A stretch of DNA of 15,471 nucleotides from assembly GCA_028565635.1 (NCBI GenBank), contig JAOXYB010027646.1:1-15471 (forward strand). The letters are read 5' to 3'. The DNA comes from Phoronis ovalis. Taxonomy: Eukaryota; Phoronida; Phoronidae. Below are positions 8,060 to 15,471 of the stretch, one piece after another (position 1 is the first letter of the stretch; each line of letters begins with the position of its first letter). Under the pieces are notes generated by a model that saw only the letters and a list, made by a program, of their open reading frames with translations, searched no databases and was not told the origin of the DNA. A program made the translations under genes and the position numbers.

Positions 8060-10000
8060 AATTTTATACATAACCTGTGGATGAATTTTACATGTACTTA
8101 CTGAACAGGTACCATAGTTAATATTGAACTAGAATATATTTCACTATTAGGTAAGGTCCTTCAATGAAGATTACAAAGGTATCTTAAATTACTTCATTAT
8201 CTGTTTATTATGAGCAATCAGCACTTTAACGAGACATTTATTTCTTAATTGAAAAATGTCTTAGATATCATCTGATAATTAACTATGGCATAGAGATCAT
8301 TAATGAATATCAGTCATTCTATTAAAATAATTATTGTTTTGTGTTACTTTCTCCAGAAATGTGATTAATGTCACAGCTCCACTCTAGAGATCCCATTGGT
8401 CTTTTGAGACTCTCTGTCTCTGAAAGAAAGTAATCTTTATTCTATGTTAAAAATCTTAGCAAAAAAGTCTTCTAATTTTTTAAAGAAGATGCACCCCTGA
8501 GAGATGATCAGCAACAATCTTTAGTTGCAAAATACTGCAAAGTGAATATTACTGATCTATCTATTAGTAAAAGAAATTAAAGTTTGTTGACAGCTAATAA
8601 TACATCCTGTGAGTTTGACATATTCCACAACACAGACATCTTTGCCAGTTTATAACAGTACCTTGAGATATTAAGAGCCAATGTTATCTACTTTAATTAT
8701 GAGCTTGGGGACTTTTATTTGAAATCCTAGCACTTGTGTTGCTGGAAAGAATGCATGGAGATTTCTCTCAGATCACTTTCTAATCTAATTTGGGATCTAA
8801 CTGTTGTAACTTAATAAGATAATCAAGCTGTTGTTGTTTCGCTGTTGATGAGTTGGTAGCAGCTAAGAAAAAATCTCCTCTAATTTGACAAAAAATGTAT
8901 GATAATGTTATTTCAAAGAGTTTAGTTTGTTGCAAATAGAATTACTTGTGACATTACCTACTAGTTACTTCGGCAATCTAGTGTGAATTGCTCAATAAAA
9001 AATAACAGTTTTGTTGTGATAAATAATAGAACAAAGACAGAAATAGAAAGTTTCATAGTCATTTCATTTCTTTGCTGTATGTAGTAGAAATTAAGAAAAT
9101 GAAATGAAAGAATGTTGCTTATTCTGTCAAATTACTTTTTTTTCTGTTGGGGCATATTGTTCAATGCAAAATAACAATGTTACGAGATATAAACATTTAT
9201 ATGAAATTTAAAAAAGTATAAGTTCATTATTTAATAAAAGGCCTGAGACCCATGCTTTACAAATATTAAACAGCTTTTCATGCATAAAATGTTTGGTACA
9301 ACACTCAAACTAACATAACTTATTTATGCTTACAATGAATGACAGTCTTTCATAACATGCACAATGATGTTATGATGAGTTTTGGTGTTAACAACAGAAA
9401 GTGGGCACTCTGACAATTTTTTAGCATTTTTTTTTTACATTATCCCATATCAAGCTATTTCACTCAGTATTTTATCAGTTACACATAAAAGGTATGTAGA
9501 TGCTTTAGTAATCCAATCTTGGGAATCATTCCTTATCACAAAGTCAGTATTCTCTTCAAACTCACTAAAATCAACACACTCAACTTTAGTCCAAGTAGAA
9601 AACACTGAGAAAGATTTTTTAGAAGGCGTGGTGTAACTAACTACTGAGAAGTAATAGAGGGCCTTGCACATGTATACTAATTTATAGAGGACATTACAGG
9701 ACTTGAAGATTCTCCCATGACCCTGTCTTTAAGGTCAGTCTAATAATATCCATGACAACAGGTGGAAAGTTGTCTAATAGCTCTGGTCAATGTCTCCTAA
9801 ATATTTAGGAAGTTGAGATGGGTTGTTTTGAAGAGTGTTATTTATTTTCAAGACATAGACCTTTTTGTTTTTAAAATTTAAACTTTGGTACAAGTTTAAA
9901 TGTAAAAAACAATTAACTTATTTATGATTCTAGGAACAGAGTTGCATTAATTAGTAACAATTGTATAAGCAAAATACCATGTCGCTGGTAGATTAAATAA
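8060..10000. other. AT-rich noncoding stretch
   Basis: No supportable gene. An exon-like 28-nt block at 8150-8177 (VRSFNEDYK, donor gtatct) and a strong acceptor near 8356 (gttactttctccag) followed by a short frame to TAG are isolated. Overlapping open frames on both strands at 9382-9671 cannot be told apart and neither has a recognised product. CpG is sparse, and no repeat was found. Confidence 0.5.
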
Positions 10001-10267
10001 TTAAAAGGATGCATAGGTAATTAACAGAAATCCTGCCAAAATTTGCAACCAAGGTGATTGTATGGTTAGATTCCTTCGTGGACCTTTCTCATGATCTTTT
10101 AGTATCGTTAAAGCTGATGAGTTTGCCACTTCCATTATCAGTGGAAATACAGCTGTCCCATGTTTAATTCTAAATGATGGTCCAGAATGCAAATTTCTCA
10201 ATTGAATAATATCGAAAAAGGATTTGAATCCTTCCCAGGAAATGCCATATAATGTGGTGCATAATAT
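10001..10267 (-). CDS. 89-codon open frame of unknown meaning
   Basis: This minus-strand frame is open from a stop at 10268-10270 to TAA at 10001-10003, with no ATG near its start. It has a varied composition for so AT-rich a region, including Trp, Gly, Pro and His. Examples are YGISWEGFKSFFDIIQ near the start and KDHEKGPRRNL near residue 60; a hydrophobic end (LQILAGFLLITYASF) precedes the stop. No family is recognised. The plus strand carries a perfect POU octamer ATGCAAAT at 10187-10194, so a conserved noncoding element is an equally good explanation. Confidence 0.18.
   Translation of the reverse strand: MLCTTLYGISWEGFKSFFDIIQLRNLHSGPSFRIKHGTAVFPLIMEVANSSALTILKDHEKGPRRNLTIQSPWLQILAGFLLITYASF
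10187..10194 (+). promoter_or_regulatory. POU octamer site
   Basis: A perfect ATGCAAAT octamer, the consensus for POU/Oct factors, sits inside a stretch of higher sequence complexity. An 8-mer of this type occurs by chance about once in several kilobases here, so it matters only with its context. Confidence 0.2.
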
Positions 10268-10830
10268 TTAATCAGGGATTACTTTTATTTTTTGGAATTA
10301 ATGAAAAACTGGTTGAAATTTATGCTATAAAAATTGTAAACAGGAGACAACTCTTATGCAAAAAAATATTTCAGATTGGTATTGGCTAATTTGGGTGATT
10401 AAATTTGACTTTTTTCCTCTTTTTTTGTGAGAGTAAATGGGATACAATCTATCCCCAAAATCTGTCTACTAATCTGAAGGCAAGCATATCCTGCCTCACA
10501 TATTTTTATATACACTAAAGGTAACCTAAGGCAATGTCTGTCATCTTTTTGAAAGAATTGTAATACAATAGGTCACTTTCTTTTTGATGTTGCATCCAAT
10601 TCCTTGAGCCATTTTCAAACTCTAGTGCTTCAGTGGAAAAGGATGATCTAAACATAACTTTTATCTAATTATCTAATACATTCTGTAAAAATTAAAGGCA
10701 AAGTTTGGGATTACACAAAGCATGTGTGAATTACTAACACTAATTCTTATACATGTTTAGAATATATGTACAAAGTAGTGACCCTGACATAAGGATGGTG
10801 TAGTTTTTGGAGAACAATCTCCGGGCCGTG

Positions 10831-11193
10831 TTACCTAATACCGCTATTCGATAAGAGGATAAAACATCTCCGCAGGATCAAGACATGTCTGTTTATTTTT
10901 GTGGAAAAAATAAGAACCCTGAGAAGATACATAAAACAGAGATAATTATCAAACAGGATTACTTGGTTTGAACCTGTCTCTGTTTCTGTGAAAATGTTTT
11001 TTAAAAGAATTTTCCCACAGTTCTTGGGATAAACAAGATAAACCTGCACATGACTGATGCCTGTGATCAATGTCTTCAACAAAATATCCAGGTCCAACAG
11101 AGCATTATCATACCCTGAAACCTGTGTAGCTAAAATGAATATATAATTAACACATGTTTGGTTTATTTTTTTTAATGCTGTGGCCCCTAACAT
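10831..11193 (-). CDS. longest open frame, 120 codons, unknown
   Basis: This minus-strand frame has a true ATG at 11191-11193 and a TAA at its end, and is the longest in the window. Using the stop frequency at 30% GC, I estimate about 0.1 such frames by chance. Residues about 25-50 (VSGYDNALLDLDILLKTLIT then GISHVQ) read like an amphipathic helix. On this strand they are bounded by an acceptor-like attttagctacacag (exon start 11121) and a CAG-gtttat donor-like site (exon end 11044), a possible 78-nt exon. The C-terminal part is Leu/Ile-rich with Cys and basic residues. No family is recognised. A CpG cluster (10822-10872) covers its last codons. It may be an old mobile-element fragment. Confidence 0.25.
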   Translation of the reverse strand: MLGATALKKINQTCVNYIFILATQVSGYDNALLDLDILLKTLITGISHVQVYLVYPKNCGKILLKNIFTETETGSNQVILFDNYLCFMYLLRVLIFSTKINRHVLILRRCFILLSNSGIR

Positions 11194-12287
11194 GTTTATA
11201 GTAACCAGTAATGTTTGTGATAAAATTAGGGGTACAGTTATTTATGAGAACAACAGGTTAGCATTTGAATTATCTCTAGTGTGACAGTCAAATTTTGTTC
11301 TTGGCACAACTTTTGTTGTCGTTAATTAAATTGAAGGGATGGGTCTTTTGTTTTAAATGGAAAAAAATCAATTAAATTCTGTTCTTGTGAACATGCCGTG
11401 ACAGTTTGCCTTTGTGCTATCTGGTGCCAGTTTTTAGTTCAACTTTTTTAATTATGTATTCAAAGGAACATAGTAACATTTCTGGAAATGTTAATTGAAA
11501 TTAACAGCGGATTTACTTCATTTAAAATAGAAAGATACTGTACTAGAGCTTGCTGATGTCAGCAATATATCTTGACATAAAGCAAGCAGTAAAAAATGAA
11601 CAGTTTAACTATCCACATCAGTCATTACTATGCTCATATAAAACAAATTTGTGGTATGAGTTTGTTTCTTCAACAGCTTGATTCTTTCTCATCATTACAA
11701 TTCTTTTTGTTTACCTAATTATCCTTCAGTGTTTACCTGTCAACAGAACAAGGCAAATATATCTCTCTAGACACCAACTAACTATATTTATTTAACATGA
11801 TATAAGGCACTTTTAGTAATATCTTATGCTATCTACATCTTTATATTGGATGAGAGCAAGTATTCTGTCTGTTATAAAAGTGGAACTACTAATGATAAGT
11901 GAAAGTTAATTAACTTCCACTTCTTTAATTTACACTTGCAATTTTTCTGTTGTTTGATATAGCTAATTTTTTTCTAAAATGATCCTACAGATAAAAGTTT
12001 GGCATTCAAAGTACAAATACATTTTAAGAGGGAAAATTTTATGTTCTTGAATGCATTTTTTTTATTTAGATTATTTATTATTCCCCATTAAAGTTCTGTA
12101 TATGAAAACCTAAAAAATGTTCAACCAGTGCTTTATGGAATGTATAGTTGAGCTTCTGTCTAGTCTGTATATGTAGCATATATTTTTCAATGTTGTCTTT
12201 TTGAAACTAGCTTCTATGATAAGAACCAACATCTTTGTTAGAAAATTTGTTTTAGCTTTTGTATTCTCTGTTTGTCTATGTCTCCAG
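11194..12287. other. AT-rich noncoding stretch
   Basis: No supportable gene apart from the palindrome listed at 11897. A strong acceptor near 11950-11990 (ctaatttttttctaaaatgatcctacag) has only a weak donor 20 bases on. The end of the stretch is a long pyrimidine-rich tract (12259-12285) leading into the SH3-like block. Confidence 0.5.
11897..11922. repeat. 26-bp near-perfect palindrome
   Basis: Twelve of thirteen base pairs match around a TTAATTAA centre; the inner 14 bases (AAGTTAATTAACTT) are perfect. The only mismatch is A against C at 11904/11915. A related direct copy of the arm, AAGTGGAA, lies just upstream near 11878. It could be a paired homeodomain or dimeric factor site, or a cruciform-forming sequence. 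Confidence 0.5.
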
Positions 12288-12340
12288 GAGATAAGACTGG
12301 TTGGCTTCCTAGCAACTTCAATCTATTTGCATCACCTTGA
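12288..12340 (+). CDS. candidate terminal exon encoding SH3 domain end
   Basis: A long pyrimidine tract and strong acceptor (gtctatgtctccag) open this block. After two bases completing a split codon (GA; with G before it, Gly), the frame reads DKTGWLPSNFNLFASP and then TGA at 12338-12340. In SH3 domains the closing strand typically reads G-x-x-G-W-[FL]-P-S-N-[YF], including the Trp/Pro/Asn peptide-binding residues; here T-G-W-L-P-S-N-F fits in the expected order. The remaining SH3 part (the ALYDY strand and the WW strand) should lie in upstream exons; I did not find them in the window. The same bases also hold an RFX-like site and an octamer, so noncoding function is the alternative. Confidence 0.42.
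12300..12332. promoter_or_regulatory. RFX-like site followed by octamer
   Basis: GTTGGC (12300-12305), a five-base gap and AGCAAC (12311-12316) resemble the paired half sites of an RFX X-box (GTnRCC...RGYAAC), with one mismatch in the left half. ATTTGCAT, the reverse octamer, follows at 12325-12332. This overlaps the SH3-like frame; at most one of the two readings is likely to be the functional one. Confidence 0.2.
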
Positions 12341-12498
12341 GTATTCTCATGCATCATGATAGCATAATATCGTCTTTTCTCTCTACAATCTAGTCCTAGG
12401 AATTAATATTCTTTCCAGAAAGGGATTTCTGTTTGCAGTGGTTCTGAAGAAATGAAACATAACAATGGCAAATTTAGGGACAGATTCAGTTGATAGAC
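12341..12498. other. possible 3' untranslated stretch
   Basis: If the SH3-like exon is terminal, this and the following sequence would be its 3' untranslated region. The nearest perfect AATAAA that I noticed downstream on the plus strand is at 13144-13149. Nothing else supports the call. Confidence 0.15.
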
Positions 12499-12786
12499 TC
12501 ATTCCCTTCTACAGTATATATTTCCCATATGTGCTTTAATTGGGTAAAACTTCTGGCCTAAAATGCACCCCGCCTGCAATAGACATTTAGAAAATAATTC
12601 ACCCCTCAAAAATTTCTGGATCAGTTTCTTGTATATGTGACAGCTACAATTTATGTCATCTTCAAGAGACACAATTGCAGCAATTTTTGTTTGTGTTGCA
12701 AAAGTTTCGTCCTTGCAAAATATCGTATATACTAAAACTGGGAATGCGAATCTGATGGCTCTGTATAAATTTATCATAAAAAACAC
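12499..12786 (-). CDS. 95-codon open frame of unknown meaning
   Basis: This minus-strand frame opens after a stop just upstream of 12792 and ends in TGA; its first possible starts are GTG at 12784-12786 or ATG at 12775-12777. The middle, around CKDETFATQTKIAAIVSLED, is polar and varied, and Cys and Lys are frequent towards the end. It overlaps the left edge of the CpG-normal segment that begins at 12707. Another minus frame overlaps it at 12662-12850. No family is recognised. A decayed mobile-element frame or chance are both possible. Confidence 0.18.
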   Translation of the reverse strand: MFFMINLYRAIRFAFPVLVYTIFCKDETFATQTKIAAIVSLEDDINCSCHIYKKLIQKFLRGELFSKCLLQAGCILGQKFYPIKAHMGNIYCRRE

Positions 12787-12824
12787 ATACTAGAAATGTA
12801 TATGTCTGTTTCTGTGTTTGAATG

Positions 12825-12843
12825 AAAATGCCCCAGGCATTTT
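12825..12843. repeat. short perfect hairpin
   Basis: AAAATGCC and GGCATTTT form 8-bp arms around a CCA loop. A second helix of about six pairs (GTGTTTG with CAACAC, one bulge) could extend it across a small internal loop. It is shorter than a typical microRNA precursor. Confidence 0.35.
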
Positions 12844-13298
12844 TCAACACTGTAACTAAACAGGACGTGTTACTGAAGGAATGTGTCTCAATTTTTTCAT
12901 AATTTTATTTTTAAGTTATCATAAAAACCTATGTTTATTTAATTCATGTTTCGTCTTAGAGTGTAGCATAACCCTAAGTCAATAGCATATTCCTTAATAT
13001 TTGTTAAGACTCACCAAAGGCTTTATCCATATTTATCGAATAATAGCAACATGATCATATATAAAATACATTTGTCGTACATTGTTCGAAGAACAAAGTA
13101 GTGCGATCTATTGTATGCATCAAAAACAAACAAAAACAACTTAAATAAATGATAAGATGATATGAAGAGAGACAGAAAAATTATATCAAATTCCCGATCA
13201 TTTTTGTATTCAGTTAATGATATTAAAATCTGTCACATTGTAAGTGTCATTACGTTTTTATGCTTCAGATGAAATTTAGCGTAACATGATGAGTTGTT

Positions 13299-13320
13299 AT
13301 GTTCATTGTATATTGAACAT
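13299..13320. repeat. 22-bp inverted repeat
   Basis: Perfect 7-bp arms, ATGTTCA and TGAACAT, surround an 8-base AT-rich spacer. TGAACA/TGTTCA half sites in inverted order loosely resemble steroid-receptor-type elements, but the spacer is longer than their usual 3 bases. Confidence 0.3.
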
Positions 13321-13983
13321 TTTTATTGACAATTGTTATTTTTGCATTTGGACCTACCACTGTAATGTTACTCCTTGGTATATCATAAGTTCTATGAATA
13401 TGTCCTAAGTTTATATATTAATCCTAAAGATTTGTAAAACTTTGTCTCCTATTTTAAAAGTAATTTATGTAGAAAAGTTGATATGTTTCTTTTATAAAAA
13501 AGGTATTTGGCGAATTACAAAAATTTAGTAAGATTTTTAGACAGGTGTAATGAAAAAGGTTGATATATAGTTTGTTGATATAGACCAAAGAGGATCAAAT
13601 CCCTGATATCATCAAAGTATACGGGTAATCTTCCTCATTTAAATACATTACTTTTATTAATATTTAGTATACATTAATTTCATTATTGCTATCTTTGGGG
13701 ATTTTGTCGCACTTAAAGAAGCTACACGGCAAAATACTCTAGAAAAGCCATAAACAGGATCAGGGACCTTTATTGTTTTAATATCTGTCACAGAAACTGT
13801 ATGAAATATGAAAAATGTCCATAGTTTGTTTGGGTCTTACCTGCAACTTGTCTGTGCCCGATTTATGGATATTTTTGGGAAATACGGTGATTTAGAACAG
13901 ATACAAAGGTGTAAACAAGATGAATATATTGTAAATCCTCGTCTTATACGTCTTTACTCTTATCAATGTTTGTAGATACTTGT

Positions 13984-15107
13984 CTTATCTATTTACGGAT
14001 TTTGTGGATTTCTCTCTAATTTTGAATTTAATATATTGTCTCTTTTTTCTTTGTTTGTTTTTTTTAATAGGACTTTGTGACCATGTTTTTATATCCTTGG
14101 ACTTTATACACTTACAATGTGACTCTCCTTTCATAAACCACCTGCTTTTAATTAATTGTTACTGATTTGTGTCTAGAAAAAATAATCCTAATGTATGTCT
14201 GGAATCCGAGCACTACATTTCAAGGTATGGGGCCCATACTCAGTCCTCTGCCCACTAGTTGTTTGAAGATGTCATTGGTGTGTTTGAATTAAAGACAGCA
14301 TTCCTATTATAATAGATAAATCCTTAGACAATGAAACTGTCTTCCAGTACAGTGATAAACCCTACAGGTGTAAACACACACATAAGATGAAAAGATAACA
14401 ACAGTTTGTTTGTACATGGTTTTACTTTCATAGGGCTGTCATGTCAACAGAGAATCCTCATTACTTTCATTCTTTTAAACTATTATTTACTAATTTTGTC
14501 AAGAAAATATAAGATTTGATATCAGGGATTTTATTGCAAAATGATGTCAGAGTTGCAAGACAAAACATATTTAATTTAGAACTGTTTTAGTATGAAGTAT
14601 CTGATACAGTTATGATGCTTTGCAGATAATACTTCTACTTTATTGTGTTAGTATGAATTAAAATTAAGTTTTTTCAGTTATAAGTTAGAAAGTAAAAAAT
14701 CTGCTGCAAATGTAACATCATTAACCTATGTGTATAGATTGTATACAACAAGTTGTTTTGAATCCTGATTAGAGTTTTAGTAATATTCAATACTGGCACT
14801 TTACCTTTTGCTAGATTTAAAAAAATTACCCTTCCTTTATATTGGAAACAAGATGATGAATATGATGACAACCTTTTTCCAAATTAGCATTAGTGTCATC
14901 CTTCACTGGGAGTATTTCAACAATTCATTAGCATAATGATTAGAAAGATGTCCTTGCATTTACCTTTCACCTCTAGAAAAGGCAAATGTGTAAAAAAATG
15001 GCCAACCTTGGAGATTTTTATGTTTAAGTTTTATGATTATGGACTAAAGTGTTGATAAATTGAATTATAATAAACACCTCAGCATAGACTATATCGTATA
15101 TGTGTAA
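13984..15107. other. AT-rich noncoding stretch
   Basis: No supportable gene. Open frames at 13980-14165 (plus) and 14674-14871 (minus) are short, and the first is Leu/Phe-rich pyrimidine-tract noise. CpG is sparse again (one, near 14205). Confidence 0.55.
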
Positions 15108-15374
15108 ATTCTGTTGCCAGTAAGTGAAGAAGCTATCAAGCTTATTGGCAATTTGGGAATCTTTCTTTACAATAGTTTGGCAAACAATATGTTCGAAATA
15201 TTTGTATTAAAGAGTTTTTTTGTTTTGATACATATATGGGGTTGTAATCCTTTTGGTTTTACCAAAGAGAAGATAAACTCTTTAAAAGACAGGAATTATA
15301 ATGTAACTATATGGCCTCAAGATTTAACAAGTGTCCATCTATTTATAGATATGTCTGCCAGGACAGAGAGATAA
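15108..15374 (+). CDS. 88-codon open frame near right edge, unknown
   Basis: This plus-strand frame is open from a stop at 15105-15107 to TAA at 15372-15374. It starts ILLPVSEEAIKLIGNLG with no ATG there; the first ATG is at about residue 28. It has a mixed composition: a helical-looking start, a Phe/Val/Ile-rich middle, and a polar end with KEKINSLKDRNYNVTIWPQD. The composition is less biased than most frames here. No family is recognised. It may be a decayed mobile-element or exon fragment, or chance; splice ends are not clear. Confidence 0.18.
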   Translation: MLLPVSEEAIKLIGNLGIFLYNSLANNMFEIFVLKSFFVLIHIWGCNPFGFTKEKINSLKDRNYNVTIWPQDLTSVHLFIDMSARTER

Positions 15375-15471
15375 TACAATGTGTTTAAGGGGGCGTTATC
15401 TTTGTTACAATGTATCTTTAAAACTATAGACTAAAAGTATTATAATGTATACATTTTCTTTTTAGTCAGTT

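Larger units (their letters stand above)
12707..13983. other. segment with near-normal CpG density
   Basis: By hand I count about 21 CpG in this 1.3 kb, roughly 16 per kb, against 0.4 per kb at 5557-7974 and about one per kb just to the right. Base composition is otherwise similar. On the minus strand a strong donor (ttgcag followed by gtaagac, exon end at 13841) closes a frame open back to about 13960. I see no clear terminal repeats. It may be a younger insertion or an unmethylated element. Confidence 0.4.

Noticed and set aside
8150-8177. A 28-nt block (VRSFNEDYK, ending in phase 1) whose end would join in frame to the SH3-like exon
   Set aside because: Joining would leave the SH3 distal loop too short and lacks the conserved Trp; the block is small and its splice sites are moderate.
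9382-9671. Overlapping open frames on both strands
   Set aside because: Neither strand has a recognised product, the plus start is a GTG rather than ATG, and the two frames shadow each other, so no strand can be preferred.
12662-12850. Second minus-strand frame overlapping 12499-12786
   Set aside because: Shadow frame in an overlapping register with no independent support.
13980-14165. Hydrophobic 61-codon frame
   Set aside because: Leu/Phe/Ile richness follows directly from a pyrimidine-rich tract; no start context, splice ends or family.
13597-14531. A 15-bp inverted pair (AAATCCCTGATATCA at 13597 and its complement at 14517) as possible terminal inverted repeats
   Set aside because: In 15 kb of AT-rich sequence about one such pair is expected by chance; there is no target duplication and no extension of the arms.

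Overview
The window looks like a piece of animal nuclear genome, either intron or intergenic. By eye it is about 70% A+T. The longest open frame is 120 codons, and there are no ribosome-binding sites, operons or compact gene order. Good polypyrimidine-AG acceptors and GTAAAT/GTATGT-type donors flank several short open blocks. CpG is strongly depleted: a hand count gives roughly 85-90, against about 350 expected at 30% GC. That implies a CpG-methylating, vertebrate-like genome, but I cannot name the species. I recognise no complete gene, RNA gene, CRISPR array, microsatellite longer than a few units, or intact transposon.

Left part (1-5 kb): mostly AT-rich noncoding sequence with a few exon-like blocks on the plus strand. 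The best is a run of four blocks at 3335-3410, 4040-4123, 4644-4702 and 4917-4953. Their splice phases agree and would join into one reading frame of about 86 residues. A lone exon-like block lies at 735-783. No protein family could be assigned.

Middle (5-8 kb): an almost CpG-free stretch (one CpG between 5557 and 7974). It holds clusters of transcription-factor-like motifs: nine GATA cores at 5001-5172, three TAATC/GATTA sites at 5623-5651, two identical forkhead-type sites at 7303-7328 and a homeodomain-like palindrome at 7559-7579. It ends in a small GC-rich block at 7973-8059. This could be enhancer-type conserved noncoding DNA.

Right part (8-15.5 kb): several minus-strand open frames of unknown meaning (10001-10267, 10831-11193, 12499-12786), a 26-bp near-perfect palindrome at 11897-11922, and a plus-strand block at 12288-12340. 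That block starts at a strong acceptor, reads like the end of an SH3 domain and then stops. A segment of about 1.3 kb (12707-13983) has near-normal CpG density, unlike its surroundings, and may be a younger insertion or a hypomethylated element. The rest of the right end is plain AT-rich sequence, apart from an 88-codon open frame at 15108-15374.

The exon calls are hypotheses from splice signals and reading frames. None is supported by a confident homology except, weakly, the SH3-like tail. An equally fair reading is a gene desert or large intron rich in regulatory elements.
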